Positions 35,681 to 42,853 of a DNA stretch of 64,000 nt are shown one piece after another. The stretch comes from UBA6663 sp044226485 (GTDB lineage Bacteria > Chloroflexota > Anaerolineae > Anaerolineales > UBA6663). Location: NCBI GenBank assembly GCA_044226485.1, contig JBGAGY010000007.1, positions 1 through 64,000 on the forward strand, in the 5' to 3' direction. The first letter of the stretch is position 1, and every line of letters starts with the position of its first letter. The notes beneath the pieces are model-generated. The model did no database searches. It was not told the DNA's origin and saw only the letters and a list, made by a program, of their open reading frames with translations. Made by a program: the position numbers and the translations under genes.

Positions 35681-36445
35681 TCAGTTCGCAGGCAGAAGCA
35701 CGTAGTTCAAAGTCAGCGTCACACCGTCCGTGACCGACAGGAATGGATTGCTGGGCGGCTCCACGCCGAAGTCGGCCATCATGATCTGAGTCGTTGCAGT
35801 GCCCTTCAGGGCTTCACCATCGAGTGTGGCGGTGACATCCCAGGTGACGGGCAGGGTCTTCTCGCGCACTGTCATGTCGCCGACCAGCTTGAACGTCACA
35901 GTCTGGCCCTGCGAAGGCGTGCCGGCCAACCCCTGGATCTCGGTCGCCGTGAAGGTGGCCAGCGGGTAGGTCGACGATTCGAGCCATTGGCGACGGATGG
36001 CGTTGTCGCGCTGGTTGCTGTCGCTCTTGAGCACGCTGATGTCGACCGTGACGGTGCCGAGCGGGCTCGAGCTCGGGTCGTCGAAGTTGATCTGCAGGTC
36101 GCCCGAGATCTCGCTCGACACGCCCACTGCGGTCCCAAGGCGGTTGCCTTCCTGGAGGAAAAACTCATCGACCGAGTAACTGGCGCTCGACTGCGACGTG
36201 TCGAAACTGTAGGTGCGCAGACCGGTCACGGCGCCAACGGGCTCATCGGTCACCGGCACGCCGGCATCGGTCGGCGTGGCGACTGCCGCTTCTGTAGGGA
36301 CCTCGGTCGGCGCCGTGGTCGCGACAGCTGCGCTAGTGGGAGGGGTGGTCGCCGGCGCCGTCGTGGGCGCGGCACCGGCGCAGGCCGCGAGTAGGGCGGC
36401 CGTGGTCAGCGCCGTGGTGGCCAAAGTCAGGCGGGGGTAGATCAT
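35681..36445 (-). CDS. YceI-family lipoprotein
   Basis: A 254-residue protein. A lipoprotein signal with lipobox LLAAC ends near Cys22. A Thr/Ala/Pro-rich linker (about 25-75) follows, then a YceI-like lipocalin fold (about 80-254) with SASYSVDEFFL, an R(D/Q)NAIRRQWLES block and VTWDVTATLDGE. YceI proteins bind isoprenoid or amphipathic lipids in the envelope; the ligand is unknown. The start is supported by AAGGAG 7 nt upstream and a TATAGT -10 element (36476-36481) that overlaps an inverted repeat shared with the divergent CoA-transferase gene. Confidence 0.88.
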   Translation of the reverse strand: MIYPRLTLATTALTTAALLAACAGAAPTTAPATTPPTSAAVATTAPTEVPTEAAVATPTDAGVPVTDEPVGAVTGLRTYSFDTSQSSASYSVDEFFLQEGNRLGTAVGVSSEISGDLQINFDDPSSSPLGTVTVDISVLKSDSNQRDNAIRRQWLESSTYPLATFTATEIQGLAGTPSQGQTVTFKLVGDMTVREKTLPVTWDVTATLDGEALKGTATTQIMMADFGVEPPSNPFLSVTDGVTLTLNYVLLPAN

Positions 36446-36478
36446 CTCTTCTCCTTAGAATGGGACGGTGGATCGACT

Positions 36479-36499
36479 ATAGCGTAAACGATACGCTAT
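36479..36499. promoter_or_regulatory. 8+5+8 inverted repeat, candidate operator between YceI and CoA-transferase genes
   Basis: ATAGCGTA, a 5-nt gap and TACGCTAT form a perfect inverted repeat. It overlaps the minus-strand TATAGT (36476-36481) of the YceI gene and lies in the -35 region of the plus-strand TATAAT (36520-36525). A dimeric repressor bound here could control both directions. Confidence 0.5.
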
Positions 36500-36519
36500 C
36501 CCGGTTAGAAGGGGACGCG

Positions 36520-36525
36520 TATAAT
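36520..36525 (+). promoter_or_regulatory. -10 element of the CoA-transferase/F420 gene cluster
   Basis: TATAAT, 65 nt before the ATG at 36591. The -35 region (TATCCC at 17-nt spacing) is poor, which would suit an activated or repressor-controlled promoter. Confidence 0.5.
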
Positions 36526-36590
36526 ATTGGGGCCCCTGGCTTGGCTGCAGGTAAGAACAGGCTTTAGCCTCGACTAAGAGAGGTCATTGG

Positions 36591-37781
36591 ATGAGTGTCC
36601 TAGACGGAATACGGGTCATCGAAATCGCCGAGGCGCTGGCCGGGCCGTATGCCGCCATGCTCCTGGGCGACCTCGGCGCCGATGTGCTCAAGATCGAACG
36701 ACCGGGCACCGGCGATCAGGCCCGACAGTGGGGCGCGCGCCTCCCTGGCGAGGAGAGCGCCTACTTTGCGTCCGTCAATCGCAACAAGCGCAGCCTGACC
36801 CTTAACTTCATAAAGGAAGAGGGAAGGGCTCTCCTTCAATCCTTGCTGGTCAACGCGGATGTGCTCATCATCAATATCCCGCGTGATGAGAGCCTGGATC
36901 GCGCCGGCCTGTCCTGGGAAGCCCTCCATCGCCGTCATCCACGCTTGATCGTCGCGTCGATCACAGGCTATGGGCGCAGCGGCCCGTACGCCGGTCGCTC
37001 CGGTTACGATCTCGTCGCTCAAGGCGAGGCGGGGTTGATGGCGCTGACCGGCACGGCCGAGACTGTGCCGATGCGTTACCCGATCCCGCTGGCGGATTTG
37101 ACGTCTGGCATGTACACGACCATCGGCGTCCTGGCGGCCCTCCGCGCCCGCGATGTCTCAGGCCAGGGCCAGCTCGTCGACATCAGCCTGCTCGAGTCAC
37201 AGGCCGCGTATCTCACGACCCTGGCCGGCGATTTCTTCGCCACGGGTCAGGCGCCGAAGCCGCTCGGCAACGCTCACCCCGGCATCGCGCCGTATCAGGT
37301 GTATCGCGCGGCTGACAAAGACGTGATCATCGCCGTCGGCTCCGACAAGCAGTGGGCGCAGTTCTGCGACGTGCTCGGCCTGGGCGCCGCAGTGCGCGAC
37401 GATGCACGCTTCGCCGCTAACCCGGCCCGTCTCGCGCATCGCGCCGAGCTCAACGCCCTGATCGAGCCGCGCGTCGCTGCCCTTTCATCCGATGACCTGC
37501 TGGCCCGCCTGCGCGAGGCCGAGATCCCCAGCGGCCCGATCAATAGCCCGGCGGATCTGTTGAGCCACGAGCAGTATCTGGCGCGCGAAAACATCGTCAC
37601 CCTGCAGCATCCGGCGGCCGGCGGTGTTCGATCGTTGGCGAACCCGGTGCGGCTGAGCGACTCGCCGGCGGATTATCGGCTGCCGCCGCCGCGCCTGGGC
37701 GAGCACACCGGTGAAGTGCTGCGCGACCTTGGCGTCGCCCCGCAAACCCTCCTCGAGCTGCGACATCGCGGCGTGGTGTAA
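36591..37781 (+). CDS. Family III CoA-transferase (CaiB/BaiF type)
   Basis: A 396-residue protein of usual length. It begins VLDGIRVIEIAEALAGPYAAMLLGDLGADVLKIE, the family hallmark (quoted in parts here). An NRNKRSLTLN block follows, then YDLVAQGEAGLMALTG, and PLADLTSGM, which carries the Asp expected to form the aspartyl-CoA anhydride. It moves CoA between carboxylic acids such as formate, oxalate, carnitine or bile-acid type substrates; the true pair cannot be read. The gene ends 4 nt before cofE, so it is in the same transcript although it has no known part in F420 synthesis. Confidence 0.9.
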   Translation: MSVLDGIRVIEIAEALAGPYAAMLLGDLGADVLKIERPGTGDQARQWGARLPGEESAYFASVNRNKRSLTLNFIKEEGRALLQSLLVNADVLIINIPRDESLDRAGLSWEALHRRHPRLIVASITGYGRSGPYAGRSGYDLVAQGEAGLMALTGTAETVPMRYPIPLADLTSGMYTTIGVLAALRARDVSGQGQLVDISLLESQAAYLTTLAGDFFATGQAPKPLGNAHPGIAPYQVYRAADKDVIIAVGSDKQWAQFCDVLGLGAAVRDDARFAANPARLAHRAELNALIEPRVAALSSDDLLARLREAEIPSGPINSPADLLSHEQYLARENIVTLQHPAAGGVRSLANPVRLSDSPADYRLPPPRLGEHTGEVLRDLGVAPQTLLELRHRGVV

Positions 37782-37785
37782 CCCT

Positions 37786-38544
37786 ATGTTGACTCTCACA
37801 CCGTTGCCCGGCCTGCCGCTGGTGCAGACGGGCGATGACCTGACCGGCCTGGTCCGGGCCGGGCTCGACCGTGCCGGCCTGTCGTTGCAGGACGGCGATA
37901 TCCTTGTCTTCGCCCAGAAGATCGTGTCGAAGGCCCAGGGCCGCATGATCCGCCTGGCCGACGTCACGCCGTCGGCGCGGGCGATCGAGCTCGCGGCGAT
38001 CACGCTCAAGGATCCGCGCTTCGTCGAAGTCGTCCTCGGCGAGTCTCGCGAGGTGTTGCGCGCACGTGCCAACACCCTGATCGTCGAGCATCGCCTGGGC
38101 TTCGTATGCGCCAATGCCGGCGTCGATCGCTCGAACGTCGAGGCGCCCGAAGGCGAAGAGGTCTTGCTCTGCCTGCCGGCCGACCCTGACGGCACCTGCG
38201 CCGAGCTCCGTCGAACGCTCGGCGAGGCCTACGGCGCCGACATCGGCGTGATCATCAACGACTCGCACGGCCGGGCCTGGCGGATGGGCACCATGGGCGT
38301 CGCCATCGGCGCGGCGGGCGTGCCGGCCCTGCTCGACCTGCGCGGCAAGCCGGATCTGTTCGATCACGCCTTGCAGATCACGCAGGTGGGGTTGGCCGAC
38401 GAACTCGCCGCCGCAGCTTCGATCGTCATGGGCCAGGCCGATGAAGGCCGGCCGGTCGTCCACATTCGCGGCATGCCGTACGCATTGCGCGATGGCACGG
38501 CCCGTGAGTTGTTCCGGCCCAAAGAGCAGGACTTCTTCCGATAG
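37786..38544 (+). CDS. cofE: F420-0:gamma-glutamyl ligase
   Basis: A 252-residue protein starting at the ATG at 37786, 4 nt after the CoA-transferase stop. It matches CofE throughout: LPGLPLVQTGDDL at the start, DILVFAQKIVSKAQGR, the NAGVDRSN metal/GTP block and INDSHGRAWRMGTMGVAIG. CofE adds L-glutamates to F420-0 with GTP and divalent/monovalent metals, giving F420-1 to F420-n. In mycobacteria this activity is the N-terminal half of FbiB; here the FbiB C-terminal counterpart is a separate gene at 39020-39634. Confidence 0.95.
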   Translation: MLTLTPLPGLPLVQTGDDLTGLVRAGLDRAGLSLQDGDILVFAQKIVSKAQGRMIRLADVTPSARAIELAAITLKDPRFVEVVLGESREVLRARANTLIVEHRLGFVCANAGVDRSNVEAPEGEEVLLCLPADPDGTCAELRRTLGEAYGADIGVIINDSHGRAWRMGTMGVAIGAAGVPALLDLRGKPDLFDHALQITQVGLADELAAAASIVMGQADEGRPVVHIRGMPYALRDGTARELFRPKEQDFFR

Positions 38545-38552
38545 CGTAGAAA

Positions 38553-38586
38553 CGTGGAGCGGCTCCTGTGGGGCAAGCGCTCCACG
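38553..38586 (+). other. Stem-loop in the cofE-PPOX gap
   Basis: CGTGGAGCG (38553-38561) and CGCTCCACG (38578-38586) form a 9-bp perfect stem with a 16-nt loop. It has no T-tract. It may stabilise or partly terminate the cofE transcript. Confidence 0.4.
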
Positions 38587-38620
38587 AACTCTTCAGGCTC
38601 CACGAAAGCCAAGGCCATTC

Positions 38621-39013
38621 ATGTCGATCCCCGATAAGTTCGCCGATCTGCTGACACGCGAGAAGCGCGCGTTCGCGTACCTGGCGCTGACCCTTAACGA
38701 CGGCACACCGCAGGTGACGCCACTCTGGTTTGATTGGGACGGCGAGTGCGTGATCATCAACACCGCCCGCGGGCGCGTGAAGGACAACGTGTTGAAGCGC
38801 CATCCGATCGTGGCCCTCGCGATCTCGGATCCGCAGGATCCGTATCGCTATGTGCAGATCAAGGGCGAGGTCGTCGGTGAAGATGAGGCCAACGGCCGCG
38901 CCGGGATCGATGACCTGAGCCAGAAGTACGAGGGCACGCCGTACAAGGGCTACAAGGGCGAAACCCGGGTGACGTATCGCATCAAGCCCCTCCGGCTCCA
39001 AAGCAACATCTGA
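38621..39013 (+). CDS. F420-dependent PPOX-class flavoprotein-fold oxidoreductase
   Basis: A 130-residue protein, the usual length of the single-domain PPOX/FDOR-B group. The split-barrel fold shows ALTLNDGTPQVTPLWFDWDG, the INTARGRVKDNVL cofactor-binding block and HPIVALAISDPQDPYRY. Proteins of this type use F420H2 to reduce diverse substrates. The position inside the F420 cluster, 6 nt before the nitroreductase gene, supports F420 over FMN as cofactor. AAGG lies 7 nt before the ATG. Confidence 0.88.
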   Translation: MSIPDKFADLLTREKRAFAYLALTLNDGTPQVTPLWFDWDGECVIINTARGRVKDNVLKRHPIVALAISDPQDPYRYVQIKGEVVGEDEANGRAGIDDLSQKYEGTPYKGYKGETRVTYRIKPLRLQSNI

Positions 39014-39019
39014 GCGGGC

Positions 39020-39634
39020 ATGTCCTCTGAGATCGAGGCGGTCATCGCCGGGCGCCGGTCGATCCGGCGCTATCGAACCGAGCCAGTGCCCGCTGACGTG
39101 GTCGAAGCCCTGATCCAGGCTGCCTGCTGGGCACCGTCGGCGCACAATCGACAGCCCTGGCGCTTCGCCGTGCTCGCCGCCTCCGCTCGCGGGCGCCTGG
39201 CCGACGCTATGGGCCAGAAGCTCGCGAGCGATCGCGCGGCCGACGGCGATCCGGCCGATGCCATCGCCGCCGATGTGGCCCGCTCACGCGCGCGCATCAC
39301 CGGCGCGCCGGCCGCGATCCTGGTGTCGTACTCGCTGCGCGACATGGATCGTTATCCCGATGCCAGGCGCGCAACTGCCGAGCGCGATCTGGCCCTGCAA
39401 GGCACCGCAGCGGCCATTCAGAATCTGCTGCTGGCGGCCAGCGCCCGCGGCCTTGGGGCCAGCTGGATGTGCGCGCCGTTGTTCTGCGGTGAGGTCGTGC
39501 GCGCCGCACTGGCGTTGCCTTCTGACTGGGAGCCGCAGGCCCTGATCACGCTCGGCTGGCCGGCCAACAACGGCCGCCCTCCGACGCGTGAACCCGTTGC
39601 GACGCGAACGCTTTGGATACAAGGCGACGAATGA
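39020..39634 (+). CDS. Nitroreductase-fold protein similar to the FbiB C-terminal domain (dehydro-F420 reductase candidate)
   Basis: A 204-residue protein. It has the nitroreductase FMN-binding signature RRSIRRYRTEPV, then AACWAPSAHNRQPWRFAVL, and LGASWMCAPLF near the C-terminus, as in the FbiB C-terminal domain. That domain reduces dehydro-F420-0 in pathways that begin with phosphoenolpyruvate. Its presence between cofE and cofD suggests the same route here (inference). The stop codon lies in a GACGAATGA sequence that opens the hairpin preceding cofD. Confidence 0.85.
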   Translation: MSSEIEAVIAGRRSIRRYRTEPVPADVVEALIQAACWAPSAHNRQPWRFAVLAASARGRLADAMGQKLASDRAADGDPADAIAADVARSRARITGAPAAILVSYSLRDMDRYPDARRATAERDLALQGTAAAIQNLLLAASARGLGASWMCAPLFCGEVVRAALALPSDWEPQALITLGWPANNGRPPTREPVATRTLWIQGDE

Positions 39635-39635
39635 C

Positions 39636-39689
39636 GAACGACGAAGGACGAAGGTTGAATAGCCATTCAACCTTCGTCCTTCGTCGTTC
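39636..39689. terminator. 25-bp perfect GACGAA-type hairpin between the nitroreductase and cofD genes
   Basis: The arm 39636-39660 (GAACGACGAAGGACGAAGGT and onward) pairs perfectly with 39665-39689 around an AGCC loop. It begins 2 nt after the nitroreductase stop and ends 2 nt before the cofD GTG start, where a Shine-Dalgarno sequence would be. It could act as a terminator, an attenuator or an mRNA-end stabiliser. Confidence 0.65.
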
Positions 39690-39691
39690 AT

Positions 39692-40618
39692 GTGGTGGCG
39701 CTTGCCGGTGGTGTCGGCGGCGCGAAGCTCGCTCACGGCCTGGCCCAGATGTTGTCGCCCGACCAATTGACGATCGTGGTCAACACGGGCGACGACTTCG
39801 AACACCTTGGCCTTTCGATCTCGCCGGACCTCGACACCGTGATGTACGCGCTGGCCGGCGTAGCCAATCCAACGACGGGGTGGGGGCGCGCCGACGAGGG
39901 CTGGCGGTTCATGGAGGCGTTGCGCGGCTACGGCGGGCCGGGCTGGTTCAACCTGGGCGACCGCGACCTCGCGACGCACGTGTGGCGCAGCCACAAACTG
40001 CGCCAGGGTGAAACTCTCTCTGAGGCAACGGCGGCCCTCTGCCAGGCTCTGGGTATTCGTCACACGATCGTGCCCATGACCGACGATCGCGTACGGACGG
40101 TCGTCGACACCGACGAGGGCGAACTGGCTTTCCAGGAATACTTCGTCGCGCGCCGGTGCGAACCGCGCGCGAACGCCATTCGTTTCGTCGGAGCGCCGGC
40201 GGCCGCGCCATCGCCCGTCGCAGCGCGCGCGCTCGCCGCTGCCGATCTGATCGTGATCTGCCCGTCGAACCCGTTCCTGAGCATCGACCCGATCCTGGCC
40301 GTGCCCGGTGTGCGCGACCTCGTCGCAAGCCGCCCGACGATCGCGGTCAGCCCGATCGTGGGTGGGCAGGCCATCAAAGGCCCGGCCGCCAAGCTGCTGG
40401 ATGAGCTCGGCCACGATGTCTCGGCGCTCAGTGTGGCCCGCTATTTCGTCGGCCTGGGGGATGCCTTCGTTCTCGATACCGTCGATGCCGGGCTTGCGTC
40501 AGCCGTCGACGCCCTGGGCTTGAAAGCCATCGTGGCCGACAGCGTCATGCGCTCGGACTCCGATCGCGCCGCTCTGGCGCGTGTGGTGTTGGAGCAACGG
40601 CCGATGACCGCCGAGTGA
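39692..40618 (+). CDS. cofD: 2-phospho-L-lactate (or enolpyruvyl) transferase of F420 synthesis
   Basis: A 308-residue protein matching CofD/FbiA: VALAGGVGGAKLAHGLAQ at the N-terminus, NTGDDFEHLGL, the DLDTVMYALAG block and CPSNPFLSIDPILAVPG. It transfers the phospholactyl (or phosphoenolpyruvyl) group from the GDP-activated donor made by CofC to Fo, giving F420-0 or its dehydro form. The start must be one of two adjacent GTG codons at 39692 or 39695, since the fold starts immediately. No Shine-Dalgarno sequence is seen; a 25-bp hairpin lies directly upstream. Confidence 0.95.
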   Translation: MVALAGGVGGAKLAHGLAQMLSPDQLTIVVNTGDDFEHLGLSISPDLDTVMYALAGVANPTTGWGRADEGWRFMEALRGYGGPGWFNLGDRDLATHVWRSHKLRQGETLSEATAALCQALGIRHTIVPMTDDRVRTVVDTDEGELAFQEYFVARRCEPRANAIRFVGAPAAAPSPVAARALAAADLIVICPSNPFLSIDPILAVPGVRDLVASRPTIAVSPIVGGQAIKGPAAKLLDELGHDVSALSVARYFVGLGDAFVLDTVDAGLASAVDALGLKAIVADSVMRSDSDRAALARVVLEQRPMTAE

Positions 40619-40626
40619 TGACAGAC

Positions 40627-40665
40627 GAGCGGCAAGAGTGAAAGGCCGCTTCACTTTCGTCGTTC
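40627..40665. terminator. Imperfect hairpin between cofD and cofC
   Basis: The core AGTGAA (40637-40642) pairs with TTCACT (40650-40655). The stem extends imperfectly to about 40627-40665 through a GACGAG/CGTCGTTC region. It belongs to the same sequence style as the other gene-end hairpins. Confidence 0.4.
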
Positions 40666-40713
40666 TTCTTTCGCCATGCTGGAGTTGCGGCTGCCGTCGC
40701 TTCCTAGGCGTGA

Positions 40714-40719
40714 TAAACT
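40714..40719 (+). promoter_or_regulatory. -10-like element of cofC
   Basis: TAAACT, 9 nt before the ATG at 40729. There is no Shine-Dalgarno sequence. Confidence 0.3.
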
Positions 40720-40728
40720 GACTGCGCA

Positions 40729-41340
40729 ATGACCTTGTGGGCGATCGTTCCAGTCAAGCCCTTCGGGCTGGCGAAAAGCCGACTGGCGCCGGTGCTGGAA
40801 CCTGCACAACGTGTGGCGTTGAGCCGAGCAGTGCTCGGGCAGACGCTGGCCATCCTCAAACAAACTCCATCGATCTCTCGAACCCTCGTCGTCAGCCGTG
40901 ACCCGGCCGTGCTGTCGCTGGCCCGGTTGTATCAGGCCAACACCGTTTCCGAGTCGGGTCAGCCCGAATTGAACGCCGCCTTGCGCCGCGCGATCGAAGT
41001 GGCTCAGTCGCTCGGGGCCAGTGGCGTGCTCGTGCTCCCGGCTGATCTTCCCACGTTGACAGTGGACGACGTCGCGGCCCTGATCCCACCGGCTCGCGAG
41101 GACGTCGCGGCGTCGATCGCGCCCGATCGGCACGGGCAGGGCACCAACGGCGTCTTTGTGCGTCCGCCGCATCTGCTCAACGTGTCGTTCGGGGCTGGCA
41201 GCTTCCAGCGGCATCTGGCTCAGCTGCGCCAGAAGGGCGTCACGCCTCACATCGTCGAGCGCCCGGGCCTTCAGCTCGACCTCGACACGCCCGATGACTG
41301 GGCCATCTACCGCGAAGCCGAGTCATCGGTGTTGCCCTGA
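40729..41340 (+). CDS. cofC: 2-phospho-L-lactate guanylyltransferase (CofC/FbiD)
   Basis: A 203-residue GT-A-fold nucleotidyltransferase. It has WAIVPVKPFGLAKSRLAPVL at the nucleotide-binding N-terminus, VLPADLPTLTVDDV with the metal-binding Asp, TNGVFVRPP, and LDLDTPDDW near the end, all typical of CofC/FbiD. It activates 2-phospholactate, phosphoenolpyruvate or 3-phosphoglycerate with GTP for CofD; the substrate cannot be read from sequence by eye. It is 110 nt from cofD, with a hairpin and a possible own promoter between. Confidence 0.94.
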   Translation: MTLWAIVPVKPFGLAKSRLAPVLEPAQRVALSRAVLGQTLAILKQTPSISRTLVVSRDPAVLSLARLYQANTVSESGQPELNAALRRAIEVAQSLGASGVLVLPADLPTLTVDDVAALIPPAREDVAASIAPDRHGQGTNGVFVRPPHLLNVSFGAGSFQRHLAQLRQKGVTPHIVERPGLQLDLDTPDDWAIYREAESSVLP

Positions 41341-41421
41341 CCTCAAGCCACGTTCGTTGATCCGTATGACGAGGCGCGGCGCCTGAGGGCCCGTGTTGGC
41401 CTCATCAGCCCTTCCATCCCC

Positions 41422-42135
41422 TTGAAAGCCGATTCGGACACCGACCCAGCGCGAACCGCATTTCGATGCCTGATCGTCGTCGGCGTTGGGCTGGCGACCG
41501 GCGCCTTGAGCCTGCTGGTGCAGGGCCGGCTGCCGGGCGATTGGGCGCAGATCGGCAACTCGGGCGCCGTCTGGTTGGCGGTCTCATTCTCCATGGGCGC
41601 GCTCTGGCGTTCCCCGAGGCAGGCCCTCGGGGCCGGTCTTGCGGCGCTGGCCGGTTGCCTGATCGGCTATTTTGCGACAGGGATGGCTTCGGGCGTTCCA
41701 TATGCCGCGTACTTCGTCGCGTTGTGGTCAGTCGTGGCCCTGGTCGGCGGCCCGCTCTTCGGTCTGGCCGGTTACGGCTGGCGCGTCCCGCATCGGGTAT
41801 CGCACGTGGCCGGGCTCGGTTTGTTGGGCGGCCTCTTCGTCTCTGAAGGTCTCTTCACCCTGCTGGTCAATCAACACTTCACCACGGGCTGGCCGCTGGT
41901 TGTGGTCGGCCTGATCATGCCCCTGATGCTTGGCCGTTCATGGCGAGATCGGCTGTGGGCATCGGCAGCCAGCCTGGGCGCGGCCATGCTCGGGGCCGGC
42001 GCTTACGCCGTCATCAACTGGCTGGCGACGTCAGGCGCTCTCTCTTGGGGCGATCCGTCTGCGAGCGCTCCTCGTCGGGTGTTGTCCAGAGTCCTTGAAC
42101 TCACGCGCGACAGCGGGTGTACGATGGACCCGTGA
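41422..42135 (+). CDS. Six-TM membrane protein (DUF6518-like)
   Basis: A 237-residue protein with about six hydrophobic segments, starting at a TTG codon (no ATG or GTG fits better before the first membrane helix). Glycine-rich helices (VGVGLATGALSLLVQGRLPGDWAQIGNS is read in parts) resemble a small uncharacterised family of bacterial membrane proteins. I see no transport or catalytic motif. It ends with a 4-nt GTGA overlap with the phosphoribosyltransferase gene, so the two are coupled. Confidence 0.7.
   Translation: MKADSDTDPARTAFRCLIVVGVGLATGALSLLVQGRLPGDWAQIGNSGAVWLAVSFSMGALWRSPRQALGAGLAALAGCLIGYFATGMASGVPYAAYFVALWSVVALVGGPLFGLAGYGWRVPHRVSHVAGLGLLGGLFVSEGLFTLLVNQHFTTGWPLVVVGLIMPLMLGRSWRDRLWASAASLGAAMLGAGAYAVINWLATSGALSWGDPSASAPRRVLSRVLELTRDSGCTMDP
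42120..42125 (+). promoter_or_regulatory. -10-like element 6 nt before the phosphoribosyltransferase start
   Basis: TACGAT, exactly 6 nt before the GTG at 42132. The site lies inside the end of the upstream gene and coexists with a GTGA stop-start overlap, so translational coupling is an alternative explanation for the missing Shine-Dalgarno sequence. Confidence 0.35.
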
Positions 42136-42824
42136 GCCGCCGCGGCCGCCCCGTGTATCGAGATCGGGTCGACGCCGGGCAAATCCTGGCGCGTCTCCTC
42201 GCGCGCCCGATCGACCCTGCCTCGATCGTCATGGGTCTGCCGCGCGGCGGCGTCGCCGTCGCAGCCCCGATTGCGAAGGCGCTGGCCTTACCCCTCGACG
42301 TGCTTGTGGCGCGCAAGATCGCGCATCCGCTACAGCCTGAACTGGCGATCGGCGCTGTCGGACCGGACCGCGTGGTTGTCGTCGATGAGGATGCGATCCG
42401 CCACTTCAACGTGAGCCGCCCGCAGCTTGACGTGCTCATCGATCGCGCGGCCGCCGAGGTGGACGCCCGGATCGCTTTCTATCGCTCGGCCATGCCCGAC
42501 GTGCCAGACCCGCGCGGCCGGCCGCTCATCGTCGTCGACGACGGCATCGCCACCGGCGCCACGGTCCATGCGGCGCTCCTCTCGCTCGGCGCCGTCGAAC
42601 CTTCGCGTGTGACGCTTGCCACGCCGGTCTGCTCCGCTGATGTCGCGCGCGCCATGCGCAAGCTCGTCAACGACTTCGTCTGTCCGGTCCTTCCGATCGA
42701 CTTCTACGCCGTCGGTGACTGGTACGAAGACTTCGCGCAGGTCGGTGATGATGAAGTGGTGGCATTGGTTCGAGGGGCGAGGGGCGAGGGCGAGGGCGAA
42801 CGCTACCGCGCCAGATCGCGGTAG
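42132..42824 (+). CDS. Phosphoribosyltransferase-fold protein (COG1926 type)
   Basis: A 230-residue protein. It has RDRVDAGQILARLL, then GLPRGGVAVAAPIA and the PRPP-binding loop IVVDDGIATGATV. This matches the stand-alone 'predicted phosphoribosyltransferase' family, whose substrate is not established; a purine or nucleotide salvage role is possible. The GTG at 42132 overlaps the previous stop. The last 16 residues or so (GARGEGEGERYRARSR) are encoded by the left arm and loop of a gene-end hairpin, and the TAG stop is in its right arm, so the tail is low-complexity and probably not functional protein. Confidence 0.82.
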   Translation: MSRRGRPVYRDRVDAGQILARLLARPIDPASIVMGLPRGGVAVAAPIAKALALPLDVLVARKIAHPLQPELAIGAVGPDRVVVVDEDAIRHFNVSRPQLDVLIDRAAAEVDARIAFYRSAMPDVPDPRGRPLIVVDDGIATGATVHAALLSLGAVEPSRVTLATPVCSADVARAMRKLVNDFVCPVLPIDFYAVGDWYEDFAQVGDDEVVALVRGARGEGEGERYRARSR

Positions 42825-42852
42825 CGTTCGCCCCTCGCCCCTCGCCCTTCGC
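42771..42852. terminator. GAGGGGC-type long hairpin between convergent genes
   Basis: The left side 42771-42810 and right side 42817-42852 have a 15-bp perfect inner stem (ending GCTACCGCG) flanked by GAGGGGC repeats that pair with small bulges. The loop is CCAGAT. The element contains the end of the phosphoribosyltransferase gene and reaches to 1 nt from the stop of the convergent gene (42854). The right arm matches the first 21 bases of the window. Confidence 0.7.
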
Positions 42853-42853
42853 T

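Noticed and set aside
42120..42134. TACGAT before the phosphoribosyltransferase as proof of a promoter
   Set aside because: The same start has a GTGA stop-start overlap with the upstream gene, so coupling explains it equally well. I kept it only as a weak member of the pattern.
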